64,000 nt of DNA from Sphaerospermopsis torques-reginae ITEP-024 (lineage in GTDB: Bacteria; Cyanobacteriota; Cyanobacteriia; Cyanobacteriales; Nostocaceae): the NCBI RefSeq assembly GCF_019598945.1, contig NZ_CP080598.1, positions 62,001 through 126,000 of the forward strand. The letters run 5' to 3'. The notes beneath the pieces were generated by a model, which saw only the letters and a program-made list of their open reading frames with translations, was not told where the DNA came from and did not search any database. The translations under genes and the position numbers were made by a program. Positions 9,247 to 19,600 of the stretch are shown piece by piece; the first letter of the stretch is position 1; each line of letters opens with the position of its first letter.

Positions 9247-11694
9247 ATGTCTAATAGTCTTGATTTAGCAACCATTATCTTACCTGAAGATATCAAATTA
9301 AAACTAGAAGCTTTAGATAATGTAAAATTGTTTACACCAAATTCAGATACTTACATAGATTTTGATGATGATGTACAGATAGATTTAAATAAAATTTTTG
9401 ACATTCATAGTCAAGTCGAATACATAAATGTGATCTTCGAGAGAATTATTACACAAGTATTTGGTGGACATGAAATTATTATAATTAACCCAAAATGTAA
9501 AATATATAAAAATGCTCAAAACATAGAAATTTACTTACAAGGACTACTAAATAATCAAAATATAGAATTAGTGTTTAGTAAAAATCCTATTTTAAAATAT
9601 CAATTAAATCATGAATTTAGTTTTAGTAAACTGACAAATGCAGTTCCGATCATCAGTAATTTAAACTTAGACGAAGCAGAGTTAATCATATCTAATAATA
9701 ATCATAATTACCTTCATAAAGAATTAGGTAATATTAACTTAAACAAAGGATTGAATTTTATTGGAAATATTAATTTACAAACCATTTCCAAAAATCTAAG
9801 TAAATTTATATACGAATATTTAGAAATTAGAGATTTAGCAGGATTAATTAGCATCAATTCCACAGGAAAAATATGTTTAATAAGTCATATTACAGGACAA
9901 AGAAACTTATTTTATCAACCACCATTGCAAGCTGATTTTAATAACTTACTACTCGAATTAAATATTGATCCTGATTTACAACCAAGATTCGGATTAACGG
10001 GAAATTTAACTCTTCAAGGTTATGATCCCAGTCAAGAAGATGAACCTAAACTATTTCTTGCCGGTAATCTCTCCCTCGAACCTGAATCTTTAACAGCATA
10101 TTTTTGTCAACAAGGTGAAAAAACCTGGCATAATCCCTATGGATTGAATGGAACAGAACTACGTAATCTCAGATTCCAAGGAGGGGGAACATATTTACCA
10201 CCTTACTTTGATAATTTCGGATTCATTGGTGATTTAAGATGGGAAGAAATAGACATAGAAGTAGCATTTCTGATAGATACTAATGATCCTCAAAGATTAG
10301 CATTAGTTTTAACTGTCAATCAACCCGTTAGTTTAATAGATTTGTGGCAAGGTCCAGTTACCTCTTTTATTGAAAAACAAGCAGGATTTTCCACAGATTT
10401 AGTTAACAAAGCATTGTCATTATTAGAAACCTTAGATAATTTGCAGATTGAATCAGTTGATGCAGATGCAGACGGAAAACGCAACCCATTGATTAAATAT
10501 GTTCCCTTTCCTACAATCATTGCAGGACAACCCATATCAGAAGGATTAGAAATTAATGGTAAAATTAACGCTTGGGGTCATGAAGCGATTTTACTCCTGC
10601 AAGGTAACACAAGTTTAAATAATATTAGTGGTTCGTTAAAAGTTTTTGAAATAGATTTAGGATTTGCCAAAATCAAAGGAGCAGATGATGATAGTTTAGA
10701 TTTAGCCTTAAAAGTCACACCTACAGAACAGTATCTTCAGGGAGATGGTTATGTAGAATTACTTGGTAACGAAATTGCCAATGTAGAATTTAAAATTACT
10801 GCTACAAATGCGATCTTTAAAAACTTTGATTTAAATTTAGCTAATCTGATAAGTCTTGATGTTAATGATTTAATTATAGATATCAAAACTGGCTGTGGTA
10901 GTGGTTTTGGAAAAATTTCCCTCTTAGGTAATACCCTAGCAGGTATTACATTTGATATTAATCAAACTAGTATTAACATAAACAATCTGGAAATCAATTT
11001 ACTTGGTTTTTTAAATCTCAATATTCCCCTGTTAACAGTAAATTTAAATCAACAAATTGCCACAGGTGAAGCAGATATTACCGCCTTTAATCAAGCATTA
11101 GGTAAGGGTAAATTATTATTTAACGTTCAAGATGTTTTCATCAAAGATGTATTTTTGAATTTAGTGAATATTTTGAAATTGAATGTTCCCAAATTGAAAG
11201 TTGACTTAACCAAGAGAAAAGTTTCTGGTTTAGGGAATATAACTATTTTAGGTAAAAAATTCACTGAGTTAGGTATCATCCTGAATGAAAGAGGATTGAA
11301 AGCAAAAAATGATTTTGATTTCGGCATTTTAGCCTTCAATGGTGCTACAGTTACCCTTGGTAAAGACAATCAGGGAAATATCAATAATTCAGCTAGTATT
11401 GTAGGTAATCTCAATTTTTTGGGTTATAATATTGCCAACATTAACGCCAAAGTAAATAGTGAAAAATTAACTGCATCGGGTAGCTTTAATTTTGGGGATA
11501 TTCTCATCCTCAAAGGCATGAAGAATCAGAAAAAAGCCACATTAATACTTAAAAAATCTAAGAATGGTCGTTATAATTCAGTGAGTATCATGGGCAGATT
11601 TTATTTGTTAAACCAAGAACTAACATCAGTGAAAATCAGTCAAAACAATGGTAATATCAAGATTTTAGGAATGTCTGTTAATGTCAAGAATTAA
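9247..11694 (+). CDS. Large beta-rich repeat protein of unknown function
   Basis: I do not recognise this 815-residue protein. It is rich in Asn, Ile, Leu and Asp and has alternating hydrophobic patterns suggesting beta strands. There is no signal peptide, no obvious membrane helix and almost no Cys. A central block (FQGGGTYLPPYFDNFGF near 320) looks conserved and globular. From residue 531 three consecutive 54-residue imperfect repeats run to 692. Each begins L-x-x-(L/I/F)-x-L-(D/N)-(V/I)-(N/P) and contains a late G-x-x-L or G-x-x-F turn; related units seem to extend both ways. This suggests a solenoid or layered beta structure. It lies alone between the AAA gene and hphB, with a 316-base gap downstream. 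A structural or surface role is only a guess. Confidence 0.65.
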   Translation: MSNSLDLATIILPEDIKLKLEALDNVKLFTPNSDTYIDFDDDVQIDLNKIFDIHSQVEYINVIFERIITQVFGGHEIIIINPKCKIYKNAQNIEIYLQGLLNNQNIELVFSKNPILKYQLNHEFSFSKLTNAVPIISNLNLDEAELIISNNNHNYLHKELGNINLNKGLNFIGNINLQTISKNLSKFIYEYLEIRDLAGLISINSTGKICLISHITGQRNLFYQPPLQADFNNLLLELNIDPDLQPRFGLTGNLTLQGYDPSQEDEPKLFLAGNLSLEPESLTAYFCQQGEKTWHNPYGLNGTELRNLRFQGGGTYLPPYFDNFGFIGDLRWEEIDIEVAFLIDTNDPQRLALVLTVNQPVSLIDLWQGPVTSFIEKQAGFSTDLVNKALSLLETLDNLQIESVDADADGKRNPLIKYVPFPTIIAGQPISEGLEINGKINAWGHEAILLLQGNTSLNNISGSLKVFEIDLGFAKIKGADDDSLDLALKVTPTEQYLQGDGYVELLGNEIANVEFKITATNAIFKNFDLNLANLISLDVNDLIIDIKTGCGSGFGKISLLGNTLAGITFDINQTSININNLEINLLGFLNLNIPLLTVNLNQQIATGEADITAFNQALGKGKLLFNVQDVFIKDVFLNLVNILKLNVPKLKVDLTKRKVSGLGNITILGKKFTELGIILNERGLKAKNDFDFGILAFNGATVTLGKDNQGNINNSASIVGNLNFLGYNIANINAKVNSEKLTASGSFNFGDILILKGMKNQKKATLILKKSKNGRYNSVSIMGRFYLLNQELTSVKISQNNGNIKILGMSVNVKN

Positions 11695-12010
11695 TTAAAG
11701 GGGTTTGGAGCGTTTATAACCCTGCTATCACGCAAGCTTTCAAAAATCAAATGGGAGTTCCATATAAAATTATTTTATAATAATAGCATTAATTTTTGTA
11801 ATTGATTATAAATAATCTTAACTGTCTTAACTGTCCTTGCATTCTCAGGAAAAATCTGGGAAAAAAGAGGAGTGAATTAGTGTGAACCATTGTACACATA
11901 TCTTCTCAAATTTTATCAAACATGATGTAGCCAGTGTTGTTATTGGGGAGGAGTTAAGCGTTGAAAATTTCAGCAGTGATGAATCCTCATCAACTAAAAA
12001 ATAAGGAAAA
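11695..12010. other. Intergenic upstream of hphB
   Basis: 316 AT-rich bases. No hairpin strong enough to call a terminator and no credible ORF. AAGGA at 12003-12007 is the ribosome-binding site of hphB. Confidence 0.35.
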
Positions 12011-13081
12011 ATGAGGTCATTAAGCAATCAGTCTTATCGCATTGTTGCTATTCCAGGTGAAGGAATTGGTCCAGAGGTTGTAGAAGCTTCCTTAAAAGTT
12101 TTGCAGCAAGTAGCTAAACTGGAAGGATTTGCCTTACAGGTAGATTATGGCTGGCTGGGTAAAACCGCCTTAGAAAAATTTGGTAGTTACTTTCCCCAAA
12201 CTACGATAGAACTATGTAATGGATCTGATGGAATTGTCTTTGGTGCAGTTACCCAAGGTGGACTGCTAGAATTGCGAAAACATTATGACTTTTTTTGCAA
12301 TCTACGTCCCATTACGATTGTTGATAGTTTGGTGCATAAATCTAGCTTACGTCCAGAGAAAATTAAAGGACTGGATATACTCGTAATTCGAGAATTAGTC
12401 AGTGGAATTTATTTTGGCTCTGCTGCACGTGGTTCAGATGAAAAAGGAGCTTATGGCTACCACACCATGCTCTATTACGATCATGAAATACGACGAATTG
12501 CTCGTCAAGCCTTGCAAAAAGCCCAACAACGTCGAGGAAAACTAACAGTAGCTCATAAAGAAAATGCCTTACCTAATTTGCCTTGGACTCGTTTAGTGCA
12601 AGAAGAAGCAACCGCATTTCCTGATGTTGTGGTCGAACCAATGTTAGTGGATAATTTAGCCATGCAAATGGTGATGAATCCCCAGAGATTTGATGTAATT
12701 TTGGCCAGCAATTTGTTTGGAGATATTCTTAGCGATATTGGCGGAGCATTAGTTGGTTCTCTAGGTTTATTAGGATCAGCCAGTCTCAATGCCGATGGAT
12801 TTGGACTATACGAAGCAATTCACGGTACTGCACCAGATATAGCAGGGAAAGGAATTGCTAATCCTTTGGGAACTATTGGAGCTTGTGTTTTAATGCTAGA
12901 GCAGTGGGGGGAAAAAAGAGCCGCCCAAAGAATTATGGCAGCACAAGATCGAGTTTTAGCTCAAGGATATCGGACGGCGGATTTATCTCCTCAAGGAGAA
13001 GAAATATTAGTCAATACCGAACAATTAATACAGCTTTTACTAGAAGAAATTTATAATTTACACAAGCTAGAACAAAATTGA
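12011..13081 (+). CDS. hphB: LeuB-like decarboxylating dehydrogenase for homo-amino acid synthesis (HphB)
   Basis: A 356-residue isocitrate/isopropylmalate dehydrogenase-family enzyme. It opens with the family signature IPGEGIGPEVV, and has the RELVSGIYFG loop, the conserved Lys/Asp metal-site regions (VDNLAMQMV, NLFGDILSDIGG) and the NAD-binding HGTAPDIAGKGIANP segment. Its position 16 bases before a fused LeuD-LeuC gene, in a cluster with a LeuA-like gene and a homotyrosine-specific NRPS module, fits HphB. That enzyme oxidatively decarboxylates the 3-benzylmalate-type intermediate to the homo-2-oxo acid, the step before transamination to homophenylalanine/homotyrosine. Such an hphA/hphB/hphCD set is known from Nostoc punctiforme. 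Leucine-pathway LeuB is the alternative; context argues against it. Confidence 0.85.
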   Translation: MRSLSNQSYRIVAIPGEGIGPEVVEASLKVLQQVAKLEGFALQVDYGWLGKTALEKFGSYFPQTTIELCNGSDGIVFGAVTQGGLLELRKHYDFFCNLRPITIVDSLVHKSSLRPEKIKGLDILVIRELVSGIYFGSAARGSDEKGAYGYHTMLYYDHEIRRIARQALQKAQQRRGKLTVAHKENALPNLPWTRLVQEEATAFPDVVVEPMLVDNLAMQMVMNPQRFDVILASNLFGDILSDIGGALVGSLGLLGSASLNADGFGLYEAIHGTAPDIAGKGIANPLGTIGACVLMLEQWGEKRAAQRIMAAQDRVLAQGYRTADLSPQGEEILVNTEQLIQLLLEEIYNLHKLEQN

Positions 13082-13097
13082 GAAATTGAGGTGCTGC

Positions 13098-14822
13098 ATG
13101 AGTCTTATAAATAAAGAAGTAAATAACAAAGTTTTATATTTAGGGGATGATATTAATACAGATGATATTATTCCTGCCAATCGAGCCACAACTTATGATC
13201 CTGATATTTTAAAACAATATGCTTTAGAACATTTGATAGGAGTAGGAGAGTTATTAAAATATAATGTAATTGTCGCTGGGCAAAATTTTGGCTGTGGTTC
13301 TAGTCGAGAAATTGCCCCTGTTGCTTTGAAAGCTGCGGGAATTGAAAAAATTCAGGCCAAATCATTTGCAGAAATTTTTTATCGCAATAGTATCAATATT
13401 GGCTTAAATTTAGAAATTTTAGAGGAACAACAAGAGAATCCTGTAGTTGATGCGATCGCCCAAGCAGGTGGACTCATACCATTTAATCATCAGCGTCGTC
13501 AGGGAAAAATTACCATTCCCAAAAGTGTCACTCCCCAACGACCCATGACGTTAGTAGAAAAACTTCTTGCTAAAGCTTCGGGTAATGCTTATGTCCGTCC
13601 TGGAGAAGTGGTTTTTGCTCAAGTTGACTTAGCTTTATCCCATGATGCGGTAGCAGGACCTGTAGCCACAACATTTTATAAACATTACGGACAAGAAGCA
13701 AAACTGTGGGATGCTCAACGGGTAGTATTAGTAGCAGATCATTTTATCCAAGTTAATGACATTCGCAATGATCAAAAAGCCAATGTCATGTATCAGGAAA
13801 TGCTAGACTTTGCCCAAGAGCAAGGATGTCATTTATTTGATATTGTTTCTCCCGGTGAAGCTGCTGGTATCTGTCACGTTTTACTCCCAGAAAAAGGATT
13901 TGTCCGCCCAGGAATGATCATTGCCGGTACAGACTCCCATACCTGTACTTACGGAGCATTAGGAGCTTTTTCTACTGGTGTGGGGACTACAGACATGGCA
14001 AATATATATGCTATGGGGGATATGTGGATTCGCGTCCCCCCCACATTGGTATTCGATTTATCTGGAACTCTACCCCCCCATATCAGTGCTAAGGATATTA
14101 TCTTGTTTATCCTGGGACAAATCGGCTGTGCTGGTGGTACAAGCAAGGTCATGGAATTTAGAGGATCAATACTCGAACAAATGCCTTATGATGAACGCCT
14201 AACCCTTGCTAATATGGCCATTGAGTGTGGAGCAATCTGTGGCTTAATTGTTCCCGATGACACAACCCGCGACTATGTTAGAAGTCGCTCTGATCAAGAA
14301 TTTGAAGAATTTGTTGGCGATGCTGATGCTGAATATGAAAAAGTGTATAAATTTGACCTCAGTAATCTAGAGCCGCAAGTAGCCCGTCCTCCCAAACCAG
14401 ATCAAGTAGTACCTATCAGTCAGCTAGAAGAAACCCCTATTACCAAAGCTTTTATTGGTTCTTGTACAGGAGGTAAATTATACGACTTAGCCCAAGCAGC
14501 CGAAGTTTTACAGAATCATCGAGTCGCGGATGGTGTAAACTTGTTTATTGTTCCTGCTTCCGTAGAAATTCGGGAAAAAGCAGAAGCATTAGGATATATG
14601 GACATTTTTAACCAAGCAGGAGCAAAGATTCTCAAATCAGGTTGTGGTGCTTGTATTAATTCTGGAATGGGCGTTTTAAACAAAGAAGAAACGGGGGTTT
14701 ATGCAACCAATCGCAATTTTAAAGGACGCAGTGGTGATCCCACAGGCAAAAATTATTTAGCCTCACCCAGAACGGTGGCCATTTCCGCGATAAAAGGCAA
14801 AATTAGTCATGTTCTTGATTAA
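13098..14822 (+). CDS. hphCD: Fused LeuD-LeuC-type isomerase/dehydratase (HphCD)
   Basis: A single chain of 574 residues joins the small swivel subunit (LeuD-like, about 1-165, LGDDINTDDIIPA and GQNFGCGSSRE) to the large aconitase subunit (LeuC-like, about 190-574). The order is the reverse of the usual leuC-leuD gene order. Fe-S ligand cysteines are seen in FIGSCTGGK and SGCGACINSGMG, and the substrate-binding GTDSHTCTYGALGAF is present. I start at ATG 13098 because GAGG at 13088-13091 is 6 bases upstream; a TTG at 13086 lies before that Shine-Dalgarno. HphCD isomerises the 2-benzylmalate-type intermediate to its 3-isomer for homophenylalanine/homotyrosine. It is operonic with hphB. Confidence 0.87.
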   Translation: MSLINKEVNNKVLYLGDDINTDDIIPANRATTYDPDILKQYALEHLIGVGELLKYNVIVAGQNFGCGSSREIAPVALKAAGIEKIQAKSFAEIFYRNSINIGLNLEILEEQQENPVVDAIAQAGGLIPFNHQRRQGKITIPKSVTPQRPMTLVEKLLAKASGNAYVRPGEVVFAQVDLALSHDAVAGPVATTFYKHYGQEAKLWDAQRVVLVADHFIQVNDIRNDQKANVMYQEMLDFAQEQGCHLFDIVSPGEAAGICHVLLPEKGFVRPGMIIAGTDSHTCTYGALGAFSTGVGTTDMANIYAMGDMWIRVPPTLVFDLSGTLPPHISAKDIILFILGQIGCAGGTSKVMEFRGSILEQMPYDERLTLANMAIECGAICGLIVPDDTTRDYVRSRSDQEFEEFVGDADAEYEKVYKFDLSNLEPQVARPPKPDQVVPISQLEETPITKAFIGSCTGGKLYDLAQAAEVLQNHRVADGVNLFIVPASVEIREKAEALGYMDIFNQAGAKILKSGCGACINSGMGVLNKEETGVYATNRNFKGRSGDPTGKNYLASPRTVAISAIKGKISHVLD

Positions 14823-15005
14823 TTCTTGATTGAAAAAAATATGATGAAAAATTAAATTGCTGGATACAGATTGAATAAAGGGGGTAAATTGTATCTAACT
14901 TAAAATTAGAACAAGTATCAAATCTGTTTGTGTATCTACAATAACTCCAATTTCATAAAACTCAGAAAATTGAAAACAACAATATCAAAATATTAGGTGA
15001 GTACA

Positions 15006-15416
15006 GTGGATGAAATTATTAAAAGACTTGCCGGTTTAGGTCTTCCGGGAATCATTCTTTTGATTTTAGCAGTCGCATCAGCAGGTAGTAATGCTGCTAT
15101 TGTTTCTGTGCTGACAGCAGCGGGGGGACCTTTTGGTATAGTTGGCGGAATAGGGTTACTGGGTTTGGTAAAAGTTATAGGTGATATGGTTACAGATTAT
15201 GGAATTGAAGCTATGATCAAAGCCGTTTATTCAGAACGTAGCAAAACCGAAACTTTGCGATCGCTGTTCTACGAAATTCAAGATTTACCAATTTGCCAAG
15301 AACTAAAACTAAAGTTGCAAAATCATCTAAAATCAGAAAATAAAAAATATTTACCATCTTTAAGAACTGTAAATATATCATGCGTGAAAATAGAAAACGG
15401 TCATGTTATTAATTAA
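15006..15416 (+). CDS. Small Gly/Ala-rich hydrophobic protein, copy 1
   Basis: I do not recognise this protein of about 136 residues. An amphipathic N-terminus (VDEIIKRLAGLGLPG) leads into a long Gly/Ala/Val/Ile stretch with glycine-zipper spacing (GGPFGIVGGIGLLG), enough for one or two membrane hairpins. A charged helical C-terminus begins YSERSKTETLRSL. GTG 15006 is preferred over GTG 14997 because AGGTGAG at 14995-15001 is well placed for 15006 and overlaps the earlier codon. It is a tandem paralogue of the gene at 15747. The two match closely through the hydrophobic core and diverge at the tail, where this copy lacks the acidic extension. It sits between hphCD and aptA on the same strand. 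A membrane or self-protection role is possible but unproven. Confidence 0.7.
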   Translation: MDEIIKRLAGLGLPGIILLILAVASAGSNAAIVSVLTAAGGPFGIVGGIGLLGLVKVIGDMVTDYGIEAMIKAVYSERSKTETLRSLFYEIQDLPICQELKLKLQNHLKSENKKYLPSLRTVNISCVKIENGHVIN

Positions 15417-15746
15417 AATAAAGGGTTATATCATTACATATCAACATCATATTTTAGCTTTCAATTCATCAGCAAATTGTTGGCCATGATACAATTAATG
15501 ATTTTTAGTGTTTTTTAGTGTTTCCTGATCAATTTATTGAATTGACGAGTTGTATAGATTGAGGTTGAATAGGAAAGAGAATGTTAAAAAACTAGCTAGA
15601 TTGGCTCTCAAGAGAAATTTATCTTCTCTTAGTCTAGATACGGCAATAACTTCTTGAACTATAGAGACTTCCATCTCATACCACCAAGCAAATTTTCACT
15701 AGCAATTAACCAACAATTAACCAACAATATTAGAGGATATTAAGTG
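15417..15746. other. Spacer between the two small Gly-rich genes
   Basis: 330 AT-rich bases without an ORF. The 3' end carries a short direct repeat CAATTAACCAA (about 15703-15723) and the AGAGGA ribosome-binding site at 15732-15737. The size suggests the second copy may have its own promoter; none is clear. Confidence 0.35.
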
Positions 15747-16175
15747 ATGAACATGGACGAAATCGCAAAAAAACTAGCTGGACTAGGTCTTCCTGGCATA
15801 ATTCTTGTAGTTTTAGCAGTTGCATCAGCAGGTAGTAATGCTGCCATTGTTGCAGCACTCACAGCAGCAGGAGGACCATTTGGTATCGTAGGTGGTATAG
15901 GTTTACTTGGTCTCGTAGGGGTTGTAGGAGATACAGTAGGCGCTTATGGAATTGAAGCTATTCTCAAAGCAGTTTATTCAGAACGGACTAAAAACGAATC
16001 TGTCAGAGCGCTCGTCAAAGAAATCAATGATTTACCCATTTCCGACGAGCTAAAAACCAAATTGATAAGTCACGTAGAATCAGAACCTAATACAGCGACA
16101 GAAGCAGAAGTCGTGGAAGAACCAAGAACAGTAGAAATTGTGGACGAAGATGAAGAAGTAGCAGTAGAAGCATAA
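15747..16175 (+). CDS. Small Gly/Ala-rich hydrophobic protein, copy 2
   Basis: A 142-residue paralogue of the preceding gene. It shares MDEIAKKLAGLGLPGI, the ASAGSNAAIV segment, the glycine-rich GGPFGIVGGIGLLGLV core, GIEAILKAVYSER and the helical NDLPISDELKTKL segment. The C-terminus is a long acidic tail (about residues 115-142, mostly Glu, Ala, Val and Asp) that copy 1 lacks. AGAGGA at 15732-15737 is 9 bases before ATG 15747; GTG 15744 and ATG 15753 are alternatives. The charge pattern is reminiscent of small membrane-active peptides or their immunity partners, but no family motif confirms this. It immediately precedes the aptA leader region and ends 110 bases before a strong hairpin. Confidence 0.72.
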   Translation: MNMDEIAKKLAGLGLPGIILVVLAVASAGSNAAIVAALTAAGGPFGIVGGIGLLGLVGVVGDTVGAYGIEAILKAVYSERTKNESVRALVKEINDLPISDELKTKLISHVESEPNTATEAEVVEEPRTVEIVDEDEEVAVEA

Positions 16176-16284
16176 TTTAATCCTGAAATTTGGTGACATT
16201 CTTAAATAAATGCCACTAAATAAAGGTGTGTTTTAAATTTCTACCTTGGTAAAAACAATCTCACCAAAATTAGAGATAATATAA

Positions 16285-16334
16285 AAATGGCCTCTGAGTT
16301 CGATTATACCTTATTAATACCTCAAAGGCCATTT
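16285..16334 (+). terminator. Hairpin between small gene 2 and aptA
   Basis: Arms AAATGGCCTCTGAG (16285-16298) and CTCAAAGGCCATTT (16321-16334) pair over 14 bases with one mismatch and a 22-base loop. The arm is followed by a short T-rich run. It probably ends the hph/small-gene transcript or attenuates read-through into aptA. Confidence 0.55.
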
Positions 16335-16623
16335 CTCTAAAAATCAAATCTAAGGGAGCATACCAAATGTGTAAGTTTATTTTTTTTGATTGAACCGCAA
16401 AGGACGCAAAGTACACAAAGGTAAGAGGGTTTCAGAGGGTTGTTGGTGTAGCGGCGTTTATTTTTCCAAAGTTGGGATGCTCCCAAATCTAACAATCAAA
16501 ACAGTCATGTTTTTGAGAAAATCTCAACATGATAGCCAATCATGAAGATAATAAAAATCATCAAAACAACAAATAATCATTTGTTATTACCTGAATAAAA
16601 CTATCAATTTATATACAGAAATC
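16335..16623. other. aptA upstream region with dispersed repeat
   Basis: Contains a stretch at about 16395-16425 rich in GCAAAG/GACGCAAAG, resembling a dispersed spacer repeat common in filamentous cyanobacteria. AT-rich DNA to the aptA start follows. It probably holds the aptA promoter; I cannot assign boxes. Confidence 0.35.
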
Positions 16624-19600
16624 ATGGAGGAAATGGTGATTAACTCAACTGATAATCTGGAGAATTTGCCCGGTTTAACTGAGCAAGAAAAACAGCAAAT
16701 ATTGGTGGAATGGAATAATACCACGGTAGATTATCCTCAGCATTTGTGCATACATGAATTATTTGCAGCACAAGTGGAAAAAACCCCAGATAATATTGCT
16801 GCTGTTTTTAATGGTCAAAAACTTACTTATCAAGAGTTGAATCACCAAGCTAATAAAGTAGCTCATTATTTACAATCTTTAGGTGTAGGAACAGAAGTTT
16901 TAGTAGGGATTTCTGTCGAACGTTCCCTAGAAATGATCGTTGGTTTACTGGGTATTCTCAAAGCAGGTGCAGCTTACCTACCACTAGATCCCACCTATCC
17001 CAAAGAGCGGATATCTTTCATGCTCTCAGATTCCCAAGTACAAGTATTATTAACTCAGCAAAAGTATGTGGAAAACTTTGCTGAAAGTGGTGTAAAAACA
17101 GTTTGTTTGGATCAAGATTGGGAATTAATTGATAGCCAAAATTCGGAAAATCCTACCAGCAATGTCACAGCAGAAAACCTCGCTTATGTAATTTATACAT
17201 CTGGTTCTACAGGCACACCAAAAGGAGTTGCTGTACCCCATCGGGCAGTAAATCGCTTAGTATGTAATACCAATTATGTACAGTTTACAACCACTGACCG
17301 CACTGCCCAAGCTTCCAATACTTCATTTGATGCAGCCACCTTTGAAATTTGGGGTTCTCTATTACATGGAGCTACCTTAGTCGGTGTACCGCAAAACGTT
17401 CTCCTTTCACCCCTAGACTTTGCCGACTACATCAGTGAACAAAGAATTAATATCTTATTTTTAACCACTGCCTTATTTAATCAATTAGCTAACATTGTTC
17501 CTCAAGCATTTAAAGACCTGCGATACTTATTATTTGGTGGTGAAGCTGTAGATCCGAAAACAGTCAGAGCAGTTCTGACAAATGGCGCACCCCAGAATTT
17601 ATTGCACGTTTATGGACCGACTGAAAGTACAACATACTCCTGTTTTTATCCAGTAGAAGATGTACCAGAAGGTAGCACAACATTACCCATTGGTCGCCCC
17701 ATATCTAATACACAAATATATATACTTAACGAGCAACTACAACCTGTTCCCGTAGGTACTCCAGGGGAAATTTATATTGGTGGAGATGGTTTAGCGCGAG
17801 GCTATCTCAACCGTCCAGAGTTAACAGCAGAAAGATTTATTTCTCATCCGTTTCCTAATCCAAAATCTAAAATCCAAAATCCAAAATTGTATAAAACGGG
17901 GGATTTGGCGCGTTATTTACCAGACGGTAATATTGAATTTGTGGGGCGAGTTGATAACCAAGTCAAAATTCGCGGTTTTCGGATTGAACTAGGAGAAGTT
18001 GAAGCAGCTTTAAGTCAACACCCAGACATACAACAAGCAGTAGTAATTGTCCGGGAAGATGTTCCTGGTGATAAACGGTTAGTTGCTTATGTTGTATCCG
18101 AGCAAAAATCCCCTGTCACCGCCACAACCTTAAAAAACTTCCTCGAAGACAAGCTACCCGCTTACATGATTCCAGCCGCTTGGATGGTGCTGGACTCCTT
18201 ACCCTTGACCCCCAATGGTAAAGTTGATCGTCGTAGTTTGCCAGCCCCTGCTCGGACACGCCCTGATTTAGAAGCAGCTTTTGTTGCACCCCGTAACTCT
18301 GTTGAAGAACAGTTAGCAACTCTCTGGACTGAGTTATTAGGACTGGATGTAGTGGGAGTCAATGATAACTTTTTCTGTTTGGGTGGTCACTCCCTGATTG
18401 TGACGCAAATGATTTCTAGGGCGCGGGAAATGTTCGGGGTAAATATATCTTTTGCTCAAGTATTTGCTAACCCCACCATAGCTGCTGTAGCTCAACTCAT
18501 TGCCCAAGGTGGTGAACAAACCCAATGGGAACGCCCCACCATTCAACACATTGCCCATGAAGGACTTGTACCAGTTTCCTTTTCCCAAGAGCGCATTTAC
18601 TTTGTCCATAAATTAGCACCAGAAAACAGCGCCTACCAATTCCAGGCCACAATGGACATTAGAGGCAAACTGGATTTTGAAGCTCTAAAACGTTCTCTAG
18701 ATGAGATTGTCAGACGGCATGAAATCTTCAGGACAACTTATCAAGAGGTGAATGGTAGACTGTATCAAGTAATTCACCCAAATCCAGGAGCCGCTTTTAG
18801 AGTCGTTGATCTGCGTGACATTCCTGAACCGGAGCGACAAATAGAGGCACAAAAGTTAGTAGAGGCAGAACTTCTCACACACCTGGACCTCACCCAACTA
18901 CCCATAGTGCAATGGGCGGTATTTCAGTTAAGCGACCAGGATTATATATTGACCCATGTGGAGCATCACATGGCCCATGATGGCTGGTCATTTAACGTCT
19001 TTTTAAGTGAGTTGGTAGCACTGTATGAAGCTTTCTGGGCGGGTAAACCTTCCCCATTACCGGAATTAAGTTACCAGTTTGCTGACTTTGCTACTTGGCA
19101 GCGTGAATGGGCGAAAACTCCAGAAGCTCAAGCGCAGTTAGTGTATTGGCAACAACAGTTAGCAGGGATGCCTCCGTTGTTGGAATTACCTTACGATCGC
19201 CCACGTCCCAAAGAGCAAACCTATAATGGCGAACACGCCAGGAGGGAATTACCCGTTGATTTATGCGAATCCCTGAGAGCTTTCAGTCATCAGCAAGGTG
19301 CAACCTTATTTATGACGATGTTGGAAGCTTTCATCATCCAGTTGCACCGCTACATTGGACAAGATGATATTTTTATCGGTTCTGCGGTTGCTAATCGCCG
19401 GATGCACCAGATTGAAAAGATCATGGGTATGGTTGTGAATAATTTGGTTTTACGTACCGACGTTTCAGGAAATCCCACAGTGCGGGAATTACTTGATCGG
19501 GTGCGTCAAATGACAATGGAAGCTTATGCTAACGAAGATGTACCCTTTGATAAAGTGGTAGAAGCGGTGAAACCAGTTCGCAACCTGAGTCATAATCCGC

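Noticed and set aside
12011-14822. Ordinary leucine biosynthesis genes
   Set aside because: LeuD-LeuC fusion, separate LeuA-like gene without regulatory domain and Hty-specific NRPS module favour hph; not fully excluded without the rest of the genome.
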